Below are positions 7,900 through 14,316 of a stretch of 26,847 nucleotides of DNA, piece after piece (position 1 is the stretch's first letter; every line of letters begins with the position of its first letter). The notes under the pieces were generated by a model that was given only the letters and a program-made list of their open reading frames with translations, had not been told where the DNA came from and made no database searches. A program made the position numbers and the translations under genes. The stretch comes from CAYRCJ01 sp964422785. GTDB taxonomy: Bacteria; Patescibacteriota; Minisyncoccia; UBA11713; 2-01-FULL-45-33. The stretch lies in assembly GCA_964422785.1 (NCBI GenBank), contig CAYRCJ010000009.1, forward strand, positions 1 to 26,847. The letters are read 5' to 3'.

Positions 7900-7938
7900 A
7901 AAGCCGCTGGGTATACCGTGCGGCGTTAAACTTTGATT

Positions 7939-8220
7939 TTAGTATTTCAAAAAATGCTTAATAAAGTCAGGACGATTCCGCCATTTTATGCGGCGTCTTA
8001 GGTAAACTACCATTTTAACAGTATGTCCAATTCCGAAGACGAACAAAACCGGAAGCCATACCATTGATCCCAGCAATGTGCAGCAAAAGGACAACAAAAT
8101 TTGATCACCTATTTCTCCGGCATCGCCATTTACATTAACAAAAACTTTTAAGCTAAGAACGAGCGATACTACAAATCCAATTACAAGATAAGCAATAAAG
8201 AGATATTCTTGTGCGATCAC
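7939..8220 (-). CDS. Small two-helix membrane protein, unknown
   Basis: I do not recognise a family. The 93-residue product has two hydrophobic helices (YLFIAYLVIGFVVSLVLSL and CCTLLGSMVWLPVLFVFGIG) and a basic C-terminal tail (YLRRRIKWRNRPDFIKHFLKY), predicted to lie in the cytoplasm. The start is set by AAGGAGG (8226-8232 on the minus strand) five nt before a GTG at 8220. A longer reading from a TTG near 8301 lacks a ribosome site. It faces secA tail-to-tail; the space between holds only a weak GCCGC...GCGGC hairpin (about 7904-7925). Confidence 0.6.
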   Translation of the reverse strand: MIAQEYLFIAYLVIGFVVSLVLSLKVFVNVNGDAGEIGDQILLSFCCTLLGSMVWLPVLFVFGIGHTVKMVVYLRRRIKWRNRPDFIKHFLKY

Positions 8221-8340
8221 TCCAGCCTCCTTAATTTGCAAAAAATTGTGATCAAGACTTACTCCTGTTAATTTAATAACATACCTATCAATTTTTTGCA
8301 AATCCGTTGAGAATGTATTGTCCGCATGTATGCGCAGGGA

Positions 8341-8368
8341 TTGCAGATTGTTTTTATTTTGCTAGAAT
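8341..8368 (+). promoter_or_regulatory. hicBA promoter, leaderless arrangement
   Basis: TTGCAG (8341-8346), 16-nt spacer, TGC then TAGAAT (8363-8368), and the hicB ATG six nt later. No Shine-Dalgarno is available to hicB. Confidence 0.65.
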
Positions 8369-8374
8369 AACACT

Positions 8375-8599
8375 ATGAACAAAAGGGAATTTACAGCAAT
8401 ATATCAAAAACGAGGCAAGTGGACTTTGGCGTGGATTGAAGAAATCCCCGGTGTAAATACGCAAGGGCGAACATTGAAAGAGGCTAAAGAAAATCTTAAA
8501 GAAGCGGTTCAAATGGTTTTGGAAGCAAATCGCGCTTTGGCGTTGGGCAAGGCTTTAGATACCCGACGCGAATCTCTTCGAGTAGCAATGCCCGCTTAA
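8375..8599 (+). CDS. hicB: HicB-like antitoxin
   Basis: A 74-residue protein with the partial-RNase-H HicB fold: FTAIYQKRGKWTLAWIEEIPGVNTQGRTLKEAKENLKEAVQMVL, in the UPF0150/HicB pattern of three strands and a helix. The N-terminal domain would cover the HicA active site; there is no separate DNA-binding domain at the C-terminus (only RRESLRVAMPA), so autoregulation may be weak or need the complex. It comes first and hicA starts three nt after its stop, the reverse of the classical hicA-hicB order but common for this subfamily. Confidence 0.78.
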   Translation: MNKREFTAIYQKRGKWTLAWIEEIPGVNTQGRTLKEAKENLKEAVQMVLEANRALALGKALDTRRESLRVAMPA

Positions 8600-8602
8600 T
8601 TC

Positions 8603-8800
8603 ATGAAGCGACTTGTATTGTTAAAATATTTGCGCGAGCACAAATGTCTTTTGATCCGCGAAGGAAAAAGGCATTCTTTGTTTTTAAATCCAGATTTACA
8701 GCGAACCTCTACTGTCCCGCGCCATAATGACATCAACGATTTTTTGGCGGAAAAAATTTGCAAAGATTTGGGTATTTCGTCAATCCGAAAAAGTAAATAA
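8603..8800 (+). CDS. hicA: HicA-like mRNA interferase toxin
   Basis: A 65-residue dsRBD-like HicA/YcfA toxin: LREHKCLLIREGKRHSLFLNPDLQRTSTVPRHNDINDFLAEKICKDLGI. The His of GKRHSLF stands where HicA proteins have their catalytic His, and the TVPRHNDIN segment is the conserved second half. These toxins cleave mRNA independently of the ribosome until bound by HicB. The following peptidase gene begins six nt after the stop, so all three are likely one transcript. Confidence 0.78.
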   Translation: MKRLVLLKYLREHKCLLIREGKRHSLFLNPDLQRTSTVPRHNDINDFLAEKICKDLGISSIRKSK

Positions 8801-8805
8801 AAAAT

Positions 8806-9309
8806 ATGAAATTACTAAAAATAAAACTATTCCAGGAAACTCTGAATAAAGGATACTGCGGCCCGGCGGTTTTAAAAATGGTTTTGAAATTCTACGACAT
8901 CAATAAAACTGAAAGAGAGCTTGCAAAATTAGCCGGTACTTCAAAGATTGGCGGTACAGATGACAAGGCGCTTGTGAAGGTTTTGTACAAATTTGGATTA
9001 AAAACAAAGGTAAAAAATAATTCAAATTTTGCAGATATCGGAAAATATCTCGAGAAAAATATTCCTGTTATTGTGGATTGGTTTACCAGGGGCAGGAAAG
9101 ATTATTCAGATTCCGCTGTGGCAGACGGCCACTATTCAATTGTTGTGGGCCTGGATAAAAAATCTATCTATCTTCAAGACCCGGAAATAGGCAAGATAAG
9201 AAAACTGGCAAAAGAAGATTTTTTGCGTGTCTGGTTTGATTATTCCGGTGAGTTTTTAAAATCACCCAAACAAGTGATTATCAGGCAGCTTATTGCAGTT
9301 TATAAATAA
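8806..9309 (+). CDS. C39-like cysteine peptidase, stand-alone
   Basis: A 167-residue papain-like peptidase of the C39 group. The pattern FQETLNKGYCGPAVLKMVL gives the oxyanion Gln10 and nucleophile Cys18; the second half ADGHYSIVVGLDKKSIYLQDP gives His109 and Asp125. Classical C39 domains are fused to ABC exporters and cut double-Gly leaders; here the domain is alone, with no signal peptide or membrane helix, so it would act in the cytoplasm. It lies six nt after hicA, which suggests co-expression with the toxin-antitoxin pair, but there is no sequence evidence of what it cleaves. It could instead be a C39-like domain with another transferase or hydrolase role. Confidence 0.75.
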   Translation: MKLLKIKLFQETLNKGYCGPAVLKMVLKFYDINKTERELAKLAGTSKIGGTDDKALVKVLYKFGLKTKVKNNSNFADIGKYLEKNIPVIVDWFTRGRKDYSDSAVADGHYSIVVGLDKKSIYLQDPEIGKIRKLAKEDFLRVWFDYSGEFLKSPKQVIIRQLIAVYK

Positions 9310-9325
9310 AATATTTTTAAACGCC

Positions 9326-9649
9326 GTGATTACAATAGACGATTTTAAAAAAGTAGAAATTAAAATAGGAAAAGTTCTTTCCGCCGAAAGAGTGCCGGAA
9401 GCGGATAAGCTCTTGAAAATTGTTTTTGATATTGGGGGAGAAGAGCGGCAGATTATGGCAGGGATCGCCATGTTTGTTGAGGATCCGGCAGCGCTTGTCG
9501 GAAAAGAGATGCCGATTTTGGTAAATTTGGAGCCTCGCAAATTGCGCGGCTATGAAAGCCAAGGGATGCTTCTCGCCGCTGACGGCGCCGGCCGCCCGGT
9601 TTTGTTGCATCCGGCGGAAGATGTTCCTCCGGGGAGTGTAGTGAAATAA
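9326..9649 (+). CDS. Free-standing tRNA-binding OB-fold domain (MetRS-beta/Trbp111-like)
   Basis: A 107-residue EMAP-II-type OB fold: ITIDDFKKVEIKIGKVLSAERVPEADKLLKI, GGEERQIMAGIA and LEPRKLRGYESQGMLLAA are the conserved stretches shared by the C-terminal domain of bacterial MetRS, Trbp111 and CsaA. Such domains dimerise and bind the tRNA elbow. Here it is not fused to a synthetase, so it may act in trans on MetRS or another tRNA enzyme. The GTG at 9326 is the first start consistent with the fold; the longer reading from a TTG overlaps the peptidase gene. No Shine-Dalgarno is visible. A hairpin terminator follows directly. Confidence 0.8.
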   Translation: MITIDDFKKVEIKIGKVLSAERVPEADKLLKIVFDIGGEERQIMAGIAMFVEDPAALVGKEMPILVNLEPRKLRGYESQGMLLAADGAGRPVLLHPAEDVPPGSVVK

Positions 9650-9653
9650 AAAA

Positions 9654-9672
9654 GAGCCCTTTCGGGGCCCTC
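9654..9672. terminator. Shared terminator between convergent genes
   Basis: GAGCCC...GGGCCCTC hairpin with a small bulge. On the minus strand it is followed by six T and ends the gene at 9677; on the plus strand the tract after it is weaker (AAATCTATTTG). Confidence 0.6.
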
Positions 9673-9676
9673 AAAT

Positions 9677-10102
9677 CTATTTGCATTTTTTGGCTAACTC
9701 ATAAAGTGGTCGGAGTGTTGAAATTGCTTCAGAGCAGTTAACGCCGTTTCCGCCGCGGGTTGTAAATTCGGAATCGTTCTCGCATGCTTTTTCACAATCA
9801 GCATAATCTTCCAAAACCGCGTCTTTGAGAGCCAAAAGGTTTGTAAGCTGTCTCTCGGACACTGGTTTTTCCACTTTTTTCTTAAGATGCTTGACCAATT
9901 GCTTGGCAATAACTGTGGCTGGAAGATTTTCTCCTTTTATCCAGCGTTTTATCGTCGGGATTGATACCAGGAATTTCTCTGAAAGCTGCGGTTCGCCTCC
10001 AGGATTTTTAATCAAATAATTTTTCAATAAATTTTGAAGTTCAGTATGAATTGCTTTGGTTTCTTTCACTAAATTTTTCAGTTCAGGTCTAACCGGTTCC
10101 AT
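9677..10102 (-). CDS. Hypothetical HTH-like protein
   Basis: A 141-residue protein I cannot assign to a named family. The segment LSEKFLVSIPTIKRWIKGENLPATVIAKQLVKHLKKK reads as a helix-turn-helix of the XRE/phage-repressor style (ending in WIKGENLPxxxxA), so DNA binding is likely. The C-terminal part is helical and carries four Cys (DYADCEKACEND, NCSE, KKCK), a possible metal or disulfide site. GGAG five nt before the ATG at 10102 decides the start. It has a clear promoter and is divergent from the MazG/NUDIX pair, which it might regulate; that is inference from position only. Confidence 0.6.
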   Translation of the reverse strand: MEPVRPELKNLVKETKAIHTELQNLLKNYLIKNPGGEPQLSEKFLVSIPTIKRWIKGENLPATVIAKQLVKHLKKKVEKPVSERQLTNLLALKDAVLEDYADCEKACENDSEFTTRGGNGVNCSEAISTLRPLYELAKKCK

Positions 10103-10137
10103 TTTTTCTCCATTTCCAATTTTTATTATCTCACGAT

Positions 10138-10166
10138 ACGATAGCACTCTTTTTAAAATAGGTCAA
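10138..10166 (-). promoter_or_regulatory. Promoter of the HTH-like gene
   Basis: Minus strand TTGACC (10166-10161), 17-nt spacer, TGC then TATCGT (10143-10138). The predicted start is near 10131, giving a leader of about 30 nt with GGAG. Confidence 0.65.
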
Positions 10167-10192
10167 TTGTTTTTTATTGCCGCGCTGTGGCC

Positions 10193-10198
10193 TATAAT
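10193..10198 (+). promoter_or_regulatory. -10 box of the MazG-like/NUDIX pair
   Basis: TATAAT with the ATG seven nt later and no Shine-Dalgarno. The -35 is unclear (TTGTTT at 10168 has a 19-nt spacer). Confidence 0.5.
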
Positions 10199-10205
10199 AA
10201 TACTT

Positions 10206-10508
10206 ATGAAATACGACAAATTGGTGCGCGATAAAATACCGGAGATTATTTTGCAAAAAGGCGGGAAGCCCGTGGTGCATTTTGCCGATTCAAATAAATA
10301 CTGGGAGAAGCTAAAAGAAAAATTACAGGAAGAGGTCGCGGAATTTTTGAAAGATGAAACAATGGAAGAAATCGCCGACACTCTTGAAGTAATCGAGGCC
10401 ATATGCGCCTACAAGGGTTTTGACGCCATGGAACTGCAAACTGTAAAAAATAAAAAAGCTGAAGAGCGAGGAAAATTTGAGAAAAGAATAATTCTTTATG
10501 AATCGTAA
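10206..10508 (+). CDS. MazG-like nucleotide pyrophosphohydrolase
   Basis: A 100-residue all-alpha NTP pyrophosphohydrolase of the PRA-PH/MazG-like type. MKYDKLVRDKIPEIILQKG is the characteristic start, and KLKEKLQEEVAEFLKDET with EEIADTLEVIEAIC gives the EExxE and ExxD acidic metal sites. It would hydrolyse unwanted (d)NTPs to NMP and pyrophosphate. A longer reading frame upstream exists, but the ATG at 10206 fits both the family and the -10 box. Its last 11 nt overlap the NUDIX gene, so the two are translationally coupled and probably both clean the nucleotide pool. Confidence 0.85.
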   Translation: MKYDKLVRDKIPEIILQKGGKPVVHFADSNKYWEKLKEKLQEEVAEFLKDETMEEIADTLEVIEAICAYKGFDAMELQTVKNKKAEERGKFEKRIILYES

Positions 10509-10968
10509 ATTGATAACCACTCTCTGCATAGTCCACAAACACCCCAATATTTTATTGGGGATGAAAAAGCGCGGGTTTGGAGAGGGAAGATGGAATGGCT
10601 TTGGCGGCAAGGTAAACGCCGGAGAATCAATTGAAGAAGCCGCCAGAAGAGAGATGAAAGAAGAGGCTGGGGTAGAGGTAAAAAATTTAACTAAGCATGG
10701 AATTATAAATTTTGAGTTTCAGGGAAATCCCGAAACTATCGAGATGCATATATTTCGGGCGGATGATTTTTTGGGGGAGCCCACTGAAAGCGAAGAGATG
10801 AAACCGGAATGGTTTCATGTAAATGAAATACCGTTCAATAAAATGTGGCCGGACGACAAACACTGGGTGCCGATGTTTTTGGCGAGCAAAAAATTCCGCG
10901 GTAGATTTTTATTCGGCAAGGGCGATGCGATTTTAAATAAATACCTGGAAGAAGTTAAAGAAATTTAG
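10498..10968 (+). CDS. MTH1-like NUDIX hydrolase (8-oxo-dGTP/2-OH-dATP diphosphatase)
   Basis: A 156-residue NUDIX enzyme. The Nudix box runs from Gly37 to Val59 (GKVNAGE, then REMKEEAGV). The stretches around it, KKRGFGEGRWNGFGGKV and EMKPEWFHVNEIPF, and MWPDDKHW, match what I remember of human MTH1, including Asn33, Trp117, Asp119 and Asp120 at the same residue numbers; these form the base pocket that accepts 8-oxo-dGTP and 2-hydroxy-dATP. The total length is also that of human MTH1 (156). The role would be removal of oxidised purine nucleotides, in line with the upstream MazG-like gene it overlaps by 11 nt. Confidence 0.88.
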   Translation: MNRKLITTLCIVHKHPNILLGMKKRGFGEGRWNGFGGKVNAGESIEEAARREMKEEAGVEVKNLTKHGIINFEFQGNPETIEMHIFRADDFLGEPTESEEMKPEWFHVNEIPFNKMWPDDKHWVPMFLASKKFRGRFLFGKGDAILNKYLEEVKEI

Positions 10969-10975
10969 AGTGTGC

Positions 10976-10981
10976 TAAAAT
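10976..10981 (+). promoter_or_regulatory. Extended -10 of the ABC operon
   Basis: TGC followed by TAAAAT; the permease ATG is six nt downstream with no ribosome site, a leaderless arrangement. No convincing -35. Confidence 0.5.
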
Positions 10982-10987
10982 AATCAC

Positions 10988-11725
10988 ATGCCGGTTCATC
11001 GAAGCCACAGAAAAAGAAAAGACGTAGTTTATGTTTCGTGGAGGCACGTTTTTGTCACTTTATTTGTGATAGTTTTGCCGTTTGTATTTTTTCTGGTGTA
11101 TTCGCGTTTGGCGCACATCGCGTCTTCCACGCTTTTTTACGATCTTCTTATTTCCGTGGCCAGGCTTGCCGCGGCTTACGCGATTGCCGTAGTAATTGCC
11201 TGGGTATGCGCCGCTTTATTTTATAAGGGCAAGGCCTCAATTATCGCGCTTCCTATTTTTGATGTTCTTCAAAGTTTCCCGACTTTTGCCGCGCTTCCCC
11301 TGGCTGTTTTTTATTGGGGATCTAACAATTTTACGGTTATATTTTTCTTGGTTACCGCGGTTATCTGGCCGATCTTTTTTTCTTTAATAAGTTCTCTTAA
11401 ATCCATAAGGCGTGATTGGGAAGAGGCGGTGGAAATCTCGCGGCTTAAAGGATTTTCCTATATTAAAAATTTTCTATGGCCCATAAGTTTGCCGGCGCTT
11501 GTGACGGGATCAATAATCGGTTTAGGCGACGGCTGGGAGGCATTGGTGGCCACTGAAATTATTGTCCGGGTGCGGGGCGGGCTGGGAAACTTTTTTGGAA
11601 TGTACGCCAGCGATCCGACAATCACCGTATTCGGAATATTGGGATTTTTGATATTTATTTTTTCGATTAGCAAATTAATTTGGCTTCCGCTTCTTGAAAG
11701 AAGCCATGCCGCTTTGGACATATAG
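10988..11725 (+). CDS. ABC transporter permease, SsuC/TauC type
   Basis: A 245-residue inner-membrane permease with about six hydrophobic helices. The cytoplasmic coupling loop EEAVEISRLKGFSYIKNFLWPISLPAL is the EAA motif that docks on the ATPase. The family (BPD_transp_1, nitrate/sulfonate/taurine branch) imports small organic anions or thiamine precursors with a periplasmic binding protein. The basic N-terminus HRSHRKRK is cytoplasmic. The ATPase gene starts four nt after its stop. No substrate-binding protein is present in the window, so the substrate cannot be stated. Confidence 0.85.
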   Translation: MPVHRSHRKRKDVVYVSWRHVFVTLFVIVLPFVFFLVYSRLAHIASSTLFYDLLISVARLAAAYAIAVVIAWVCAALFYKGKASIIALPIFDVLQSFPTFAALPLAVFYWGSNNFTVIFFLVTAVIWPIFFSLISSLKSIRRDWEEAVEISRLKGFSYIKNFLWPISLPALVTGSIIGLGDGWEALVATEIIVRVRGGLGNFFGMYASDPTITVFGILGFLIFIFSISKLIWLPLLERSHAALDI

Positions 11726-11729
11726 ATTT

Positions 11730-12476
11730 ATGAAAGAAAATATTGCAATATCGCTTGAACATATAACTAAAGCCTTTCAGGAAGGCGCGAATAAAGAATT
11801 TATCGCAGTCCACGATATAAACTTAGAAATAGAAAAAGGAGAAATATTTGAATTGGTCGGCCCGTCCGGATCAGGCAAGTCCACGCTTCTCCGCATTATG
11901 AGCGGCCTCGACAAGAAATTTTCCGGAAGTATAAAAATGGCCCCGGATATTTCCTCATCAGACATCAGTTTTGTTTTTCAGGAGTTTGCGCTGCTTCCCT
12001 GGCTGACAGTGCGGGAAAATATCGAACTGGGGCTTTTAGGCCGCGGAATGCCGAAAGATAGAAGAAGATTAATTGCTGATAAAGAAATAAAGAGGCTTCG
12101 TCTGGAAAGTTTTCATAATTCATATCCCAGGGAACTTTCAGGGGGAATGAAGCAGAGAGTGGGGATAGCTCGGGCGTTTGTAACCGATCCAAAAATTATT
12201 TTTATGGACGAACCGTTTTCCGAGCTGGATTCTTTTACCGCGGAGGAATTGCGAAAGGAACTTTTGGCAATTTGGGCGGATCGCAAGCCCACAATCATAA
12301 TGGTGACGCACATTGTAGAGGAGGCGGTAGAACTGGGGGATACCATAGCCGCTCTCACTTCTACGCCGGGTAAAATTGAAAAAATAGTAAAAAATACCCT
12401 GCCGCGCCCCAGAGAAAAAAGATCTTCGGACTTTTTCGCACTCGAAGACGTAATTTATAAACTAATTCGTCCTTAG
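11730..12476 (+). CDS. ABC transporter ATP-binding protein, SsuB/TauB type
   Basis: A 248-residue ABC ATPase. Walker A GPSGSGKST at 44-52, Q-loop Gln84 (FVFQEFALLPWLTV), signature LSGGMKQR at 136-143, Walker B IIFMDEP from 156, D-loop SELD and H-loop His194 are all intact. ALLPWLTVRENI is the form seen in nitrate/sulfonate-type ATPases. The start at 11730 follows the permease stop by four nt; a longer reading overlaps the permease and adds nothing conserved. It powers the permease encoded just upstream. Confidence 0.9.
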   Translation: MKENIAISLEHITKAFQEGANKEFIAVHDINLEIEKGEIFELVGPSGSGKSTLLRIMSGLDKKFSGSIKMAPDISSSDISFVFQEFALLPWLTVRENIELGLLGRGMPKDRRRLIADKEIKRLRLESFHNSYPRELSGGMKQRVGIARAFVTDPKIIFMDEPFSELDSFTAEELRKELLAIWADRKPTIIMVTHIVEEAVELGDTIAALTSTPGKIEKIVKNTLPRPREKRSSDFFALEDVIYKLIRP

Positions 12477-12495
12477 CGTCTATTTGGGTCAGATA

Positions 12496-12524
12496 TTGAC
12501 TTTTGCATCCGAACATGCTAGCAT
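12496..12524 (+). promoter_or_regulatory. Promoter of the lysozyme-like gene
   Basis: TTGACT (12496-12501), 17-nt spacer, TGC then TAGCAT (12519-12524). The predicted start at about 12531 coincides with an 8-bp hairpin (12529-12536 with 12545-12552) and a T-rich stretch, so early attenuation is possible. A second TTGACA at 12524-12529 overlaps the -10. The leader to 12661 also holds the GCCAGCTGGC palindrome and the repeat at 12630. Confidence 0.6.
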
Positions 12525-12629
12525 TGACAAATCACCAAATTTATGGTGATTTTCAGTTTTTTAGCCTTATTTATGGCAGATTTGCCAGCTGGCGAATGAC
12601 TGATTGTGCGGAGTTTGGCGGAGCTAAAC

Positions 12630-12649
12630 CCTGCCTACCGGCAGGCAGG
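12630..12649. repeat. Palindromic repeat, CPR type, copy 1
   Basis: CCTGCCTACCGGCAGGCAGG: a 20-bp near-perfect palindrome with one mismatch. It lies in the leader of the lysozyme-like gene, 12 nt before its ATG. The same core, perfect, is found inside rsmI (17500-17519). Read in one frame it gives CLPAGR. Confidence 0.75.
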
Positions 12650-12661
12650 CGCTCTCATAAT

Positions 12662-13243
12662 ATGCATAGAAATAAAATACTAAGATTCGCGGAGTCTCTC
12701 CTGGTTTTACCGATTTTAACGTTAAACATAGGCTTTTCCGGCGCTGGAATGGCGGGGCAGCCTTTATTTAACCGGCTGGCTTTGCTCGGCGGTGCCGAAG
12801 GAATGCAAGGGGCCGTTTTAAGCAACCAAGAGCAGACTGACGCGATGAAAATAGCGCTGGAGCGTGGAAAATTAATCGATAATTATTTCTCCAAGCGCGA
12901 TATGCCTCTTGAAGGTTTTGGAACCAAGATGGCAATAGAGGCGGATAAAAACGGCATTGATTGGCGGCTTATTCCGGCTATCGCCATCAGAGAATCGAGC
13001 GGCGGGAAAAATGCCTGCGATAACAATCCTTTCGGATGGGATTCATGCAAAACTAATTTTAAAAGCACGGATGAGGCAATAGAAATTGTTGCCTGGAATT
13101 TGGGCGGCAATAATCCGAAAACAAAAAAATATTACGAAATAGACGATACCCGCCACAAACTTCACCACTATAATGGTACCGTCGTCAGGCGTTACGAAGA
13201 TCAGGTTTTGAATATAATGGATCAAATTGACGGCACCGATTAA
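12662..13243 (+). CDS. Secreted lysozyme/SLT-like protein
   Basis: A 193-residue protein with an N-terminal hydrophobic segment (residues 5-33, ESLLVLPILTLNIGFSGAG) that serves as signal peptide or anchor. The domain NGIDWRLIPAIAIRESSGGKNACDNNPFGWDSC has the lysozyme-superfamily layout, with Glu111 of RESSG as the likely catalytic acid; two Cys (119, 128) flank the NPFGW loop and may form a disulfide outside the cell. The remainder (EAIEIVAWNLGGNNP ... YNGT) resembles glucosaminidase/SLT proteins. It probably cleaves peptidoglycan during growth or contact with a host. An upstream reading frame through the palindromic repeat is ignored because its product there is repeat-derived. Confidence 0.7.
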   Translation: MHRNKILRFAESLLVLPILTLNIGFSGAGMAGQPLFNRLALLGGAEGMQGAVLSNQEQTDAMKIALERGKLIDNYFSKRDMPLEGFGTKMAIEADKNGIDWRLIPAIAIRESSGGKNACDNNPFGWDSCKTNFKSTDEAIEIVAWNLGGNNPKTKKYYEIDDTRHKLHHYNGTVVRRYEDQVLNIMDQIDGTD

Positions 13244-13250
13244 GCTAGTC

Positions 13251-13286
13251 GGCGGGCCTGCCCGCCGAAGCTTTAGCGAAGGCGGG
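13251..13286. repeat. GC-rich palindromic repeat after the lysozyme-like gene
   Basis: GGCGGGCCTGCCCGCC (13251-13266) is a perfect inverted repeat with a CT centre. Its right half CCCGCC can instead pair with GGCGGG at 13281-13286 across AAGCTTTAGCG, so two hairpins compete. Translated in one frame the unit gives GGPARRSFSEGGG, a peptide I recall as widespread in Patescibacteria predicted proteins. Confidence 0.7.
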
Positions 13287-13327
13287 GGTTTTCCACAGGT
13301 CGGCCTATTTCCAAACACGAAATATGG

Positions 13328-13333
13328 TATAAT
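13328..13333 (+). promoter_or_regulatory. -10 box of the exported coiled-coil gene
   Basis: TATAAT 19 nt before the ATG at 13353. No good -35. An in-frame ATG that overlaps this box cannot be the start if the box is used. Confidence 0.45.
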
Positions 13334-13352
13334 GAGGAAACATATTCAGTTT

Positions 13353-13960
13353 ATGGCTTCTCAAAAATACACTAAATATTTTTTTATGACAGGAGCGTCA
13401 ATTTTGTTGGCGGCGTTGCCTGTTTTTGTTTTTGCCGATACAAATGGCATGGCCACCTCGTCGTGGAAGATGGATGAAAATATGAAGGGCATGCGCCAAG
13501 AAATAAAAGAAAAGCGCCAGGAATTAAAAAATAGCGTCCAGGATATGCGCAGGAAATTTATGGATGAGGTAAAGCAAAAACGCCAAGAGTTTGAAGACAA
13601 GGCAAAAGAGAGAATGGATGAAATTAAGAAAAAACTGGGAGCCGAAAGGGGTGCCAGAATCGAGCAATTTTTCAACCAAATGGTTAAAAAAATTGAATCA
13701 GCAATCGATAGGCTAAATAATGTTTCAGATAAAATAAGCTCCCGTCTGGACAAGGCGGCGGCAAATGGCAAAGACGTCACGGCACTCAGGGCGAAGCTTG
13801 CTGCGGCAAAAATCAAAATAACCGATGCCCAAAGTTCTCTAAATAACGCCAAGACAAAATACGCCGACGCCATTAAAGGTTTAGATTTTAAAACTGCGTT
13901 TGCCAATGTCCGCGCCTTGGTAAAAGATGTTGCTGCGAAAATAAAAGAAGCGCACTCGGC
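13353..13960 (+). CDS. Exported coiled-coil protein, 3' end lost in gap
   Basis: The start gives a signal peptide (KYFFMTGASILLAALPVFVFADT, cleavage likely after VFA). The rest is highly charged helix: MRQEIKEKRQELKNSVQDMRRKF and similar segments to about residue 110, then a region with alternating Ala/Lys (SAIDRLNNVSDKISSRLDKAAANGKDVTALRAKLAAAK) that resembles a helical hairpin. It should sit in the periplasm or cell wall space. No family name can be given. The frame runs into the 100-N gap; codons after the gap cannot be joined to it. The following small membrane protein gene often accompanies such genes in related genomes, from memory. Confidence 0.7.
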
Positions 13961-14060
13961 NNNNNNNNNNNNNNNNNNNNNNNNNNNNNNNNNNNNNNNN
14001 NNNNNNNNNNNNNNNNNNNNNNNNNNNNNNNNNNNNNNNNNNNNNNNNNNNNNNNNNNNN
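13961..14060. other. Assembly gap of 100 N
   Basis: A second run of exactly 100 N, cutting the 3' end of the coiled-coil gene and all but 10 nt of the upstream region of the next gene. Confidence 0.98.
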
Positions 14061-14070
14061 AATAATATTT

Positions 14071-14316
14071 ATGAATGAAATGATGCCACAACAAAATATA
14101 AAAAAGTCTCACGTATGGTGGGTTATTGTTATCGTCGCGGCTCTGGCCGCCGCCGCTTTTTGGGTATTTTATCTTCGTCCGGTTCCCGAGCAAAGCTCAG
14201 GGGCTAACCTGCAAATCAACGACAGCGCCGCCTCAATCTCCTCAGATCTCAGTACAACCGATGTTAACAATTTGGATCAGGGTCTCACTGATATAGACAA
14301 AGAGCTGGCAAAATGA
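14071..14316 (+). CDS. Small single-pass membrane protein
   Basis: An 81-residue protein with one membrane helix (VWWVIVIVAALAAAAFWVFYL, about residues 15-35) after a short basic N-terminus, then an acidic, Ser/Asn/Asp-rich outer tail with DVNNLDQGLTDIDKELAK. The orientation is N-in. It resembles the small membrane companions of exported coiled-coil proteins but has no recognised domain. The ribosome site, if any, is in the gap; the ATG at 14080/14083 is an alternative start. Its stop overlaps the nth ATG (ATGA), so nth is translationally coupled to it. Confidence 0.6.
   Translation: MNEMMPQQNIKKSHVWWVIVIVAALAAAAFWVFYLRPVPEQSSGANLQINDSAASISSDLSTTDVNNLDQGLTDIDKELAK

Noticed and set aside
7900..7938. 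Strong terminator between secA and the small membrane gene
   Set aside because: Only a 5-bp GCCGC/GCGGC stem with a large loop and a broken T tract; too weak to list as a feature.
12503..12661. N-terminal extension of the lysozyme-like protein
   Set aside because: It translates the promoter spacer and the palindromic repeat (CLPAGRR) and puts the signal peptide in the middle of the protein.
13227..13352. N-terminal extension of the exported coiled-coil protein
   Set aside because: It is a translation of the GC-rich repeat (GGPARRSFSEGGG) and overlaps the previous stop; the signal peptide begins at 13353.
13961..14078. Joining the coiled-coil protein to the codons after the gap (NNIYE-stop)
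   Set aside because: The 100 N are nominal, so the frame across them means nothing; unlike secA, the residues after the gap match no expected end.
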